A DNA stretch of 64,000 bases from Haliclystus octoradiatus (Eukaryota; Cnidaria; Staurozoa; Stauromedusae; Haliclystidae). This document shows, piece after piece, positions 1 to 17,000 of the stretch. A program made the position numbers and the translations under genes. How positions within the stretch are numbered: the first letter of the stretch is position 1; every line of letters begins with the position of its first letter. The notes beneath the pieces were generated by a model that worked only from the letters and a program-made list of their open reading frames with translations, searched no databases and was not told where the DNA came from. The stretch spans positions 15,942,336 to 16,006,335 of the forward strand of contig OU744454.1 in the NCBI GenBank assembly GCA_916610825.1. Direction: 5' to 3'.

Positions 1-8
1 TTTTTCAG

Positions 9-2763
9 GGAAAAAGAAAAGTCAAGAAAGGAGAAAAGTGAAAAAAAAGCAAAATTGGCAAAAGATCAATCTGAAAAACAAAGAATAATTGATGAAGAAA
101 AACAGAAGCAAGCAAAATTAGCATACGATCGCCTTGCCAGCGAAAGTCAAGGTAGAAAATAAAACCTTTCTTCAATCGCTTACATTATAACACCTTTGCG
201 AAAAATGTTTACTGAGCTCATTGAACTGTTCACAAACAGCTTGTAATTACTTTTCAGTTTCCACACATGCTTTAAAAGATGGCAGTATCACTGCTTGACC
301 TATATCCCACCACATAGTTCAATCGATATTTTATTGTTAATATTAAAATCCATGCTTGCCTGATGATTGACGCATTGCATGAAACTCAAAGTAGCTAGAT
401 TGTCTCATTTTGACCCATCTATATAAGTTGTGTTTGGCTCTTTTATCTTGTTATTATTTACATCTCTGTCAAATGACATTGAGCATTACCATATTATTTT
501 ATTAGTACAATTTATATATATTTTGTTTTATGGCAGAATCATCGGTTGAAGAGCAACTCAAAGACTTGGATGCTGAATTACGTCAATCTATGGCTTTAAC
601 GAAAATTGTAAGTATGATTTGATAGATTTTATAATTTTCAAATAAAGTTTACTTCCGTTGATACCCTGGCTAAATAAAAAACATCTTTACTCAATTAGAG
701 TAATATTGAGATGTGGTAGCACACCGTAATACAATCCTTCTCAGTTGACTAATGTTTTGTATCTTGACATTTTTTCATGATTTTTTTTCAGGATCACAAC
801 AAATGCTTGAGGGTTTTAAATGATATTTGCCAACTCCAAATCACTCCAAAGATTGTTGTAGATAATAAAAATGTGGTTCAAACTTTGAAACGGGTAAATC
901 AATTAAATGAAAACCTAGAGATTAATGCTCTGCATATGATAGGATTTAGCCTCCTGTAAAAAGATTGTTGAGTTCACTTGAACACCACACACAGTTCACG
1001 AGCAGTTCATGTTGTTATATTTCATGAAAAGTTGGCCAATTAACATCCATGAACTGTTTTCACAAGTAATGCAAAGCTTTTTATTTAATTGTATCTGCAT
1101 ACATTGTATGGCTATGTATAGTGCATTGGTAACAGAAAGCTTGATATTTAAAACTCTCCAAGGACTTTATTGTTTGATTGATTTGAGTTTTGTATATGGT
1201 TAGGTTAAACATTACAAAGGTCACGAAGGAGTATCAAAGAAAGCAGCTCAACTATATGATGAATTCAAATCATCCGTCTCAGAAATTTCAAAACGTAAGA
1301 ATTAGTATGATCTACTATTAAAATGTTATATATATTATGTAACCATGTTCTACTCATTAACGCACACACACATTTATTTCATTCTGATTAAAGATAAAAG
1401 CTGTGCTGTGTTTTGTTAGTAGGGTCGACTCATAAGAAATTGAAAATTTTTTACCTCAAACTTGTTGGATCAAGTGACTGGATTACTTTACCAAGTTTTT
1501 TTTGATAAACGGATAAGTAGCCTATTGTTTGAGAAATACGCATTTGAACAGATGAGAATTTCAAATCTTGAAAAACAAAGAATGAAAGTTAAGTGATGTC
1601 ATACTGTAAAAAATTCTATCACAGATGAGCGCGGTAAGAACGAAATATTCGAAAGTCGTGTTTGATTGGATTTATTCATCATATAAGATTTAACAGGCAA
1701 ATACAGGGGATTAAATTCACAAATAATTCCACTTACATACAGCCGTACACTTACATACAATGTTGCAGTCGCTATTCAATAGTTGCGGTGATCTTATCAA
1801 TAAAAATAATAAAAATATTACCAAGGACCAACTGTGATACAAACAATCCTTTGTATTATCAACTTGTTGAGGGCACAACAATGTCAATGTAATACATGCA
1901 TGTCGCTTTGTTTCACTCTTTGACATGACATGTCACATTATTTTAACTGCGTGTGATTGGCTGATGGATGAATTGCCAAGTGAATATGGATTCCAAATGT
2001 GTTTTCACAAGATTCAAAATTATGTAAACAGTTTTTCAATTTCACTTTGTGGCCTCATGTCATGTCATGTCATGTCATGACATCATTTCCTTACAAGATG
2101 ATAGGAATGATGCATCGACTCGGAATAGAAAGCTACTCTCAAACTAACAGCAACAAAATTTACGTAAATTCCATGCTAATTCTGCTGTACTGTTGAACAT
2201 TTGAAAATAAATCAGGTTACATTTTGAACGCAATAATTTTAGTCAAATCCTTTTTCCAAATATTATTAATTCAGAATGTGAGAAAACCACAGCAGTTGGA
2301 CAAACAGAGAAACCATCGAATAAGACAGCAGCTGATTTGAAGAATGGTAAGGACTATTTAATATTAAACAATGTTAATAATAGCCCCACTTAGGTTATGA
2401 CTTTTTTCTTCTGTCAACCACTTTCTATGCTATATGTGCTCATATGAACACAAATGTCACTTCATTAGAATCAATTGAACTTTGAAAAGATATGATAAGA
2501 TATATCACTATTTCACTACTGTACTATCTTGCATAACAAATGACTTGAGACTCGTCCAGATGACATTTTATTTCATCAAAATTGATTGAATTTTGTTGAA
2601 ATCACTACATAAGAATTTGCAAAAGTATGTCATTGAATGATAGGCTATCCGCAACAGAATATTAATTAATATTTTTATTTATGCATTTATTATAGGTGAC
2701 ATAGAAGAAAAGACAGTCAATGATGTCAACAACGGAAATAAAGTTATTGATGCTACGTCATGA
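9..2763 (+). CDS. LEDGF/HDGFL2-like protein, 3' end (integrase-binding-type domain)
   Basis: Six exons in consistent phase: 9-151, 537-607, 792-893, 1204-1294, 2275-2346, 2696-2763 (TGA). They encode the last 181 residues; the 5' part, where a PWWP domain would lie, is outside the window. The first exon is Lys/Glu-rich (EKEKSRKEKSEKK...), like the charged linker of HDGF-related proteins. Exons 2-4 match the helical integrase-binding domain (IBD) of LEDGF/PSIP1 and HDGFL2: the I-D pair (KIDHNKC), the helix LNDICQLQIT, then LKRVKHYKGHEG and AAQLYDEFKSSV. Family members are nuclear chromatin readers that tether partners through the IBD; that role is inferred here. The tail after the IBD is short and polar. 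The interhelical Phe-x-Val known in human LEDGF is Tyr-x-Gly here. It could be an HDGFL2 or a PSIP1 orthologue; the fragment does not separate them. Confidence 0.85.
1295..2274 (+). other. Intron 4 of the LEDGF/HDGFL2-like gene
   Basis: AT-rich intron of 980 bp with no convincing coding content. It contains a short CATGT microsatellite (2055-2079, about five units). I see no other structure. Confidence 0.7.
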
Positions 2764-2989
2764 CAATCAAACTGTCAGTCTGTCATAATGTCTTCATAGC
2801 TCGATGACAAGATGCATTGACACGTATTATTATTCTTCAAAACATGACACATTTTAAACCTTAATGTAATTGCACATTTGTAAAGACTGGCATTCTCTTC
2901 TTATACATATTGTATCACTTTAGACAGTTTCATAAGCAAGGTTATTTAGTCAAACTGTGATATCACAACAAGTTAAAAAACTATTAAAA

Positions 2990-2995
2990 AATAAA
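2990..2995 (+). terminator. Poly(A) signal AATAAA of the LEDGF/HDGFL2-like gene
   Basis: AATAAA lies about 230 bp after the TGA at 2761-2763. It sits only ~80 bp from the poly(A) signal of the convergent gene, so the two 3' ends nearly abut. Confidence 0.6.
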
Positions 2996-3074
2996 TGTAT
3001 TTACCCTTGTGATATATGCGTGTTTATTGATATGGTGGTGCTGCATGTAGTCCAAATTAATTCATATTATTCTA

Positions 3075-3088
3075 TTTATTTATTTATT
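3075..3088 (-). terminator. Poly(A) signals of the SQOR gene
   Basis: TTTATTTATTTATT on the plus strand gives overlapping AATAAA signals on the minus strand, ~45-55 bp past the SQOR stop codon. This implies a very short 3' UTR. Confidence 0.55.
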
Positions 3089-3131
3089 GAGTATCTGTTT
3101 CTCTCTTTGAACACTAATCTGTCTTCATCAA

Positions 3132-7507
<4,376 letters not shown>

Positions 7508-8071
7508 CGTGTATACAGAGTTTGTATATGAATTTAAACGTTAGCAAAATATAGCAACATGAAAACAAAAATGTATGAAAATTCGACGACTGGCTAGAAG
7601 CAGTACTTTCCACTAGCAATGGTCACGGTCACTGGTCACTGCATATTAAGCTCAACCGTAACAGACACTTATAATTCTTTATCTTGGATAATTGATCGAG
7701 TCACGAAATGACGAAATTAATCCCGGAAAACTTGGGAAAATTGATATTTGTTCGTGTTTGAAAACCAAGAGAGGATTGTGGGAACATCGAAAGTTGGATA
7801 ACGATGGCCCCATATCATAGTTTTATTTAACCGAAGGTGAATGAAGGTCATCAAGTGCCGGTAATTCCCCGAATTGGAATCTCGCTTTCGTGGTACGCGG
7901 TCGTATAAAAGCGAGGGCTTCTAAATTGAAAAGTCTTTTCATTAGAAGTTTCACACAGTGAGGAGGGAACTTATTATTTTTAAGTCGAATGAACTAATTG
8001 CTGTAGGCTATATGGCATAATTTGCACAATGTGAGGTAAAATGAATAGATGAAGCTGTATTTCATCTGACG
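7508..8071. promoter_or_regulatory. Head-to-head promoter region, SQOR / kinase gene
   Basis: 564 bp separate the SQOR start codon (minus) from the kinase-gene start codon (plus). On the plus strand a TATAAAA box at 7904-7910 fits a start of transcription near 7935. I see no TATA box for SQOR. The plus-strand leader holds short upstream ORFs (ATG-TGA around 8029, ATG-AAT-AGA-TGA at 8041, and a 6-codon ORF just after). The rest is AT-rich with no recognised motif. Confidence 0.5.
7904..7910 (+). promoter_or_regulatory. TATA box of the kinase gene
   Basis: TATAAAA lies in GC-richer surroundings, ~165 bp before the start codon at 8072. Confidence 0.45.
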
Positions 8072-11000
8072 ATGGTAAGTAGAGAACGATGATAAGGTGT
8101 ATTTTTCTACTTTGTTAATCATTTTTGTTGATTAAGCGGATTTAGGCACTATGGAATTTGTACATTTCCCTTCTTTTTGATTTCAATGTTTTGATTGAGG
8201 TGTTTTAGACCAACGCGTAAAATGACAATCCTAGTAAAATACAGCAGGGTATCAGATTAATGCGTGATGAATTGAATTATTACAAATCAAAATTAAAGTT
8301 GAGGGAATAATGTTGTTCTTCTTCTTTTAATATTATTTTGTTGATTGACAAGTTCCTGTTTGCTGCATAATTTAAACCCATTGTTCTTCAAACAAACAAA
8401 TCAAGAGTTACAGACAAAACGTCTGCACAACGCCTTTAATAATATTGTAAAGTAGAGTAAATCAGACAACATTACCCTCATTCCTTTGCCCTTACAACAC
8501 TTCTAATTCCAGTAGCAGTAACATATTTGTGTGGTAAGGGTTCTCCCAAATAGTCACTCTCATAATCCAAAATCATCGCAAAACCATCAAATCAGAAACA
8601 GCGCAGATCTCTCTCAATCAACGCAATTAAAATTTGATTTGATAAAATGAGTTTGCAATACAAATGATTGTTATCTAAATGATGAAATATTAGAAATCAT
8701 GATTTATGATACATTAATAAAGAAATGGTGCCAATGAGCACGAAGTATAAGACGGTAAAATGTCTGGCAATCAAATACGTTGAGCTGAAAATCAAAATAA
8801 ATGTAGTTATTCATAAGAGCACCCGCATGCTTGAAGGCTGATTGATGACATCGGTCTACTTGTGATCTTATTCGCCCAGTCGCCCCTATTCCCAATTGTT
8901 AGATTTCACCTTTGATAAAATAATAAATTGATTGAAATAGATTTATGATTGAAATAAAATAAATTGATTGTGGCGACGGTGGGTTCAATAAGTATAATAA
9001 TTCGTTTCGTAAAATAAAATAATGGTTTCACCTTCAGTTTCAATTTGATTTCGAAAAGTGAAGCGTGATCCTGACTTCCCCTTTGCCACCCTCCTCCAGG
9101 AGGCTCTGTTGTATCCAATTTAATCCCCAAGAACAACACATTTCATGTCAACAACATACACTGCCAAAAAAGACAACATAATACATTTAACACATGCTTA
9201 TTTTAGCACAATCCTTCACACACAGATGTGTCTGAGTCCAGGAACAAAGGACATTGTATATACTCACAATAATGTTGAAATAAATCCTACAAATGATATC
9301 TAATAACAACACCACGAGATTTGAAAGTACTGAAAATGCACTAAATGTTAGTAGGCTTACATTTCCAGTAGGCTTACATTTCCAGTAGGCCTACATTTCC
9401 AGTAGGCTTACATTTCCAGTAGGCTTACATTTCCAGTAGGCTTACATTTCCAGTAGGCTTATATTTCCAGTAGGCTTACATTTCCAGTAGGCTTACATTT
9501 CCAGTAGGCCTACATTTCCAGTAGGCTTACATTTCCAGTAGGCTTACATTTCCAGTAGGCTTACATTTCCAGTAGGCTTACATTTCCAGTAGGCTTACAT
9601 TTCCAGTAGGCCTTCATTTCCAGCTCTATTCAGTCCCATAGTATTATAGCCTACAGATGAAAGTAGAATAGGTTCATAAAATCCGGTGTCTTTAAAATTA
9701 CAATTTTGGCTTTTTATTCCAGGCTAATAATAATTTACCTGGCAGACCTACTGTGGCTGACTTCCATGAAGATTTCGTGAAAATTCTTCGTCACCTATTC
9801 GAAGAAAAAATCAAATTAAATCCTACCGGTAATGTTTTTACACTTCATACATTGGAAAATATTCAATGTAAAAATATCTCAGGGCTCTCATTATTGCATT
9901 TTAGAGACTTTTTGGGAAAAAGAAGAAAGCCAAGCTACTCTCTGTTTGCACAAGATTATAAATTTATAGTTTGATAGCAACAAAAATGCAATAATAATGC
10001 TATGTAACAGAAGCACATTATTTAGCATCACTTTCAATTGAAAAGAAGTGAGAGGTTAATATTTTATGGAAATGAAATGAAAATTTTGGCTTTATTTTTG
10101 AATATATTTATAAAAAACTATTATGTACATGTTGCCTATAATAATGCTATGTAACAGAAGCACATTATTTAGCATCACTTTCAATTGAAAAGAAGTGAGA
10201 GGTTAATATTTTATGGAAATGAAATGAAAATCTTGGCTTTATTTTTGAATATATTTATAAAAAACTATTATGTACATGTTGCCTATATGTAGCAGATAGA
10301 ATATATTAGTATTAAATAGCAAAGATAACACATACTTAGGCTCGTAGCTGGTCATCAATTTAGGGAAAGGATCAATGAAGGACCCATTAGATTATAGATT
10401 ATAAAGAGTCTATATTTTTACAGAATGTGATTTACATTATAAAGTATACACTAAAGCATTACAGCTATCAGCTAACAAAGAAAATACACGATAATATCAA
10501 TAGATATAAAACAACCCATTAGGCCTACAAATTACCAACACCAAAACCATGAAAATGCCATGAAAGTGTTGTGTAAACACTGTAATAGAACACCACTATA
10601 ATATATATATAATGAAATGAGGCAAAGCCTTTTCCGTAACTCGGAGTTTCACGCTTTTATTGCGATCTTCAGACGGTGATACTAAAAAATTAAAAACATA
10701 CGATTACTCCTAAACATACATACATGAGTGCGATATCTAGCTATTGTTTATCTACAATGGGTTACTGATAAATTAATATTTTTATTGTTTGTTTACAAAG
10801 GTATATTGTTGTAAATTTCTTAATGTCTACGATTTACCGGATTTAAAATTTTCAAGGTAAAATTTGTTCTCATGCCGGCATTTGGAAATAAGTTCTGATC
10901 TTTTGTTGAGCAGGTTAGGCGAACGTGATGTTATAATATGAAATTTCTCCGTAAGGCATAGGTTACATTTATTTGAGATGTTAGTGTATGCGCTAGCAGT

Positions 11001-14000
11001 AGCTAATATAGACCAATTAATTTTAAATTCTGTGTTACTTTCCTTGAGATTCCATATTAATTTTGATAGCTCAGTGTTGTTTCTGTGTATTTTGTTTTTA
11101 AATGATTATGCTTTGCCTCGTCTCTGTTTTATACTCTTTATTATGCTCTGTCCTAAAAAACATTGAACACTTTCATATACATGTGTGTATAAGAGTTCAC
11201 ACTCAATACAATTAATTTTTTTAATTAATTATTATTATTATATATAATGAAATGATATATTTGTACATAAGTAGCTGGCCACCGACAGGGAGAGGATGAA
11301 TAATGAGTATCATATGACTGTAGTAACAGGGCCTCTATGACGGCGAGCCAGCTATATACAACTTGATGTTTACACGATGACAGTTCACTAGAGTAAGAGG
11401 ACGGATAAAGATAATACATTACATATTTACAAGGCAGAGAAGACGTGATTAATAAGCGGAATTTACAATATAAAATTAGCAATAGCACAGAGCTGTTATA
11501 TTCAGTACAACATCATGAAAATGTAAAAAAGTGAAAACCACCAATTTTTTAAGCCATATAAAAGTTTGACAATCATAAAAACATCCATATTCACGATATT
11601 AAAATGTGAAAATGCCATGAAAGCGCAAAAACAAATAAAATTCCACGATTTTTCATGGTTTTGGTGTCAATATAGTGACATATACAGTTGAAATCAGCTG
11701 ACATCCCTTTTGTCATGTCCCATCTTGCTTATAATATCCCCCACAATCTGGTTTCTGTTTTATATTACTCCAGATACAGACTCAGCCCCATTCTTATATT
11801 AAACAAGTTCAACAGTAGGCTTAGCCTATAATAGTATAACTTTATATAATTTATTATTGATCACATAAACGCTGACTGATTATCTAATATTGTACCATTT
11901 TTTGTTTATTGTATTTTTGTAGAGGTAACCGATATCGTTACTTTGGTGTGGATGGTAAGTCCATTAGAAAATAGTTTTATTGAATTTTACTGAATTTTAT
12001 TTAATAATAATTATTATTTGACTAATAGGCGATTCTCATCAAACCATATTTCCGATTTTTCCTCATTAATCGGCTCAAGTAGGCTACCCTTAAAAGTAAT
12101 GTGTGCAAGATATTTTTTAAAATATCAAGAAATGGGTATGTAATTAATAATTGAAAATCGTCAACAAATTATGCGGGAAAAAATGTCTTATTTGGCGTGA
12201 CATCACTGTGACGTCAATACTCAGCCTAACCGCGCGGTTAGAACAGTTCTTACCATACTTTGTTGATAATCTTCATGTGGTATGATGGCTCAACCCGCAA
12301 GAAAAACAACAATTGGATGCATTGCTTTGTTCCTGGATGTACTAGTACAGATGGTACATATATAAATGTTAGGAAGAAGGATTTATTACTGTACGGATAG
12401 AAAAGACTAAAAGAATTCATGGTTCAAAGCTGCCAGAACCGTGGCTACAGAAAAAGGAAACAATAACATTTCATCGCTCATCTGTGATCATATCAAGTTA
12501 ATTACTTGATTTTTTATCAGTATATTGTAAAAAAGTTGTATTGATAATTATATAACATATATTACATATATTGATAATACATTGTATTTTCGTTATAATT
12601 AATAGTAAGCAGATTGATCGAGAATTCCTTTGTCAATATTTAAAACCAATTATGGTAATTTATGTTTTTATTTTAGTTAAAAGAATCAATTCTCCATTCT
12701 GCAAGTTGTTCTTCAAACCAATGTACTGTTGTTGATTGGAGTAGAGAATTTGATTGTAGAGTTTGGAGAAACAGATTTGAATATACGTCATATTTATTTC
12801 AACGAGGCATTTTGAATCCCGATTCGAATAGTATGTATTTGTTACAAAAACAATAATTGAATTATATAAACTTCTTTTAATTGACTCAATGAATGTATTT
12901 CTCAGTTAGAATTTTCATATTGATAATTAAGGATACAAACAATAGAAAACTCTGGTACAGAATAGATGTAGAGTTAACCTATTCTCAATCAGACTCTTTG
13001 TCTAGATTATTCACATAATTAATGTACTTCCTTGTTAGCAAGGGATCACGCAAGTTCTTATTGTCTTCCTTCCACATCCCAAACACAGCAAATGTTGGGC
13101 AATATGATCTGCTGAGGCCGCAACATTTAGACGTGATTTCCAAGTGTCTAGCACATACGCAAGCGGTCACACGGTATTTTTGATTTTGCTATCATTGTTG
13201 TATTTTCTTTAAATTGCCGATTCCTGTGTTTGTGAAAATAATGACTGTAACAAACTCTCTGTAAATGAGTCACACTATATATTATATTAGTGATGAAAAA
13301 ATATACTGAACCAAATATACTAATTAACTAATTAACCCATTTTGCATATGAAAGGATCAATTGGTCATATGTTAATGTAAACAGAACTTTTATGGCTTTG
13401 GGCTTTGATATTAGTTGCCATTGATTCTCATTCACACCAACAAAAATGTAAAATGTAAACAAACACTATTCTAGTCAAAGACAAAAACGAATTTAACTGG
13501 GAGGTTTATCATTTCAAACTTTGTTTTGCTACCATTTGCCGTATACACGTTCTCAGCATTAGAAGTGAGACATACATATTGACATACTAGTTATAAGGTG
13601 TATACTCTGTAAATGTTGTGCCTTTAATCTTTACATGTCTTAATCTTCATTCAACAATTATAGACTTATGGAAATGAATTATTTATTTTTAAGAGCTATG
13701 CGTGTTGACTCAATTCAACTTAATTAATGTTGCAAAATTCAAATTTACTTTTACCCTGTTATATCATAGGATATTGATTGATAGAATATCACAACAACGG
13801 TATAACTTGAAGATGCTTTATTAACGTGTGCTTGTGTCAGACTAACTCATATCAGACTCATGTCTACAATTAATTATGTATATATCTATTTATAGTCATG
13901 ATGTCATGATATCCCACACCATAGGTTAAGAACCAAATAAAAATCATTTTATCCAATTTGTGTTTTAAACAATTACATTTCTTTCATTAGAATTATTTGC

Positions 14001-17000
14001 AAGAAAACTTTTAACGTCTTTCCACATCGATTAGCAATAATTTCCTGTAAAATTTCTGATGTGGTGAATTGTTATTGCTTACATTTTATTAGTAGGCTAA
14101 ATATTAAAACGGTTAAAAATATCATCATTATTTCATTAAAGGAAACGAAAGTAGTAAATACGACCACAAACACAGCAAGTGCGTGGTAAACCTTTTCTAA
14201 AATGAAACATGTTGCGGAAGTTTGTTCAAATTTTGCATTAATAATTTCAAATTCAATTTAATCTTTTTACTAGATTAAAATGTCTTTGGATTAAATAAAA
14301 ACTTCACAATGTTACCCTTTCTTAAATAGATAAGGCTTTTGTTGATATTATTTCTTTAATATTGCATTTGAGTTTTCTATTCTTCTTCAGCTTTGAGCCT
14401 GTAACAATATTTTATCGTAAAATTTACATGGACCAATTAATCAAATTGAAGAATTACGTTCATATTACAGAATATTATTTAGACTTTATTAAAAAATTTT
14501 TTCTCTTTTGTGTTTGCTTATCAATTTTCTTACTCTGCATCTTCAGATCTTGGTAAAAATCATTTTGAATTCATAAAACTAGTCATTGAAAATCATCTCA
14601 AAACGTGTCTACTTGGATGTGAAATCAACATTTGCAAGGTAATTGAGATTATAATTATTTTTTTCTGAGAATTTTACTGCAATTACATTTGATAACTTCA
14701 TGACATCAGTTTTATCTGCTGTTTTTTATGAACCTTTCCAGTACTGTGAAACCTGTATATAACGGCCAGCTACGAGAGGTAGCTGAATTGACCATTATAG
14801 ACAGGTGGCCTTTATATACAGGTTTGATTCAATAGAAAGTACTATTTTAGACATTGCAAGAGTAACCACTATAGACATATGGCCGCTTTATAGAAGTGAC
14901 CATTATAACAGGTTTGACTGTATATTTAATGAATTGTTCATGGCCTGTGTTTCACTGGTTTATAATTGTCACAAATGAATAGATTCACACACTGGTATGA
15001 ATAGCCCAAAAAATAATTCCAAGAAAGATAATTAGCCTACTACTTGTCTCTGTTGGTGCTGTTAAAGACCACTGGTCATGTTCCTGACCAAACCACACCA
15101 AAAATCTTACGGGAAATTATTGCGAATTGATGTGGAAGGACGTTGAAAGTTTTGTTGAAAACATCCTAATATAATCAGACCACGCACCCTGTATCCAAAT
15201 TTTTTCTATCCCCCCCCCCCCACCGTAGTCTGATTTTCAACTTTTATTGTAATATATATGTTGTAGATTTATCACGTTGCAAGGTATCAATTTATTTGCG
15301 AAAAAGAAAACAATTGTAAGCTCTGTTGGCATGGGCATGATTCATCTACCAATCATGAAGGTATTTTCTATCATTTGTGGAATTATATAAGCATTAAAAA
15401 GGTACAATCGAACGGACCTTAAGCCCCGGCCAAATGACTTTTTATTTCGCCAACATTGTTGAATTCAACAAAATCCGATGAATGTTGAGAAAATAAAAAG
15501 TCATTTGGCCACCCTCACTTTTTCGGATTTTGTTGGCTGATGTTGAATTTCGATTTTGAATACATTCAAAAATTTCCTCAACATTTACGGATTTTGTTGA
15601 GTTCTATTGTTCTCTACCGATGTTAGCGAAGTGGCCAAATGACTTTTTATTTCCTCAACATTGTTGAGTTTTGTTGAAAATATGAACCTTGCTCTGATTG
15701 GTCAACAATGATGTAGCCTGTCTCAGGATTGGTGGGCTCGATTGACTAGCTTCCAAGCCTCAAAATACCATCCGCTGTTGACGAAAATGAACTCAACAAA
15801 ATCCGATGAATGTTGGCGAAAATAAAAAGTCATTTGGCCACCCTCAAGATGTTGATGAAAATGAACTCAACAAAATCCGATGAATGTTGGCGAAATAAAA
15901 AAAGTCATTTGGCCAGGGCTTTACATCTATCTGATAATCTGCTCTCTATGTTTGTTTATTTCTGATTAGCACCATCATCATCATCTTCATAATTTATTGT
16001 TTGTAAGCTCAAAATCTTTTTCACAAGACTGATAATCATTATGTAGTATCAATAAAACCATTATGTTGGAGGCATGAAATCTATATTAAAAATTAGTTTT
16101 AATTTCAGCTTACAGTTAAGACTTTGCTTAAGTCTTCCCTAATAATTAGAAGGTTTGCTTGAAATTGTGAATGTTTGTTGAGCAACGAATGCCGATAGGA
16201 TTTTAGAAAATTATAACATTTAACTGCACGAGCAAGAGCACAATAATATTTATAATGCTAGATTTGAATATTGATTTATAGAATTTAATATTGATTCAAT
16301 GAACGAGCTTCTTCAAACGTATGTAATAACTCCCAAAATCCTCCATCAAAATGTTTGAAAGAATTATCCTTCAAATCACCGTGTTATGATCTGTGTATTT
16401 ATTTTGCTTGTAATTTCATTTTCGATTGGTATTCTTCATATCAAAAAAAGTTGTCTTTTCATTTCGCAGTCTTCACGGCTTTACGTCAAAATTGCTATTG
16501 TTCACGAGGGGTCTCTATTTTTGTTTTGTATTCTTCGTAGCCTATTGAAATAAAACATTTTGCGGTTTTTGCGTCTTTACGTCATAATTGCTATTGTTCG
16601 CGAGGGCTATTGTTGATTAATCTCCCCAATCCTACTCCGCCCACATCGAACCCATCAACATGCGTCGCTCATTACTAATAAACTACAGAATGCACCCTTG
16701 AAGATAGTGATGATGAGATTGTATTGGTGTATTTTCTATTTATAGTGACTTCTTGTGCGTTATGTTGTGTTTTGAAGCAAGCTAAAATACTACGCGATTC
16801 CATGGTATGTTTGATAATCACATGTAGGCCTTGTAGGATCTATCATCTTACATCTATGTATGACGTTATTTATAGTAACACATTTTCCTGGTTTCCAATA
16901 TATCTCTGCGTGAAACGTTTTTTGCCATGTGATAATTAGTATTGTATTATGATTGGTGCTTCGTATTGTCATGTGATCAGTAACTGTTATATATATTTTT

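Noticed and set aside
12985-13170. A minus-strand 61-codon frame with several Cys (ACVCARHLEITSKCCGLSRSY)
   Set aside because: It has no splice context, no family match and no homologue elsewhere in the window; it lies in a kinase-gene intron and may be chance.
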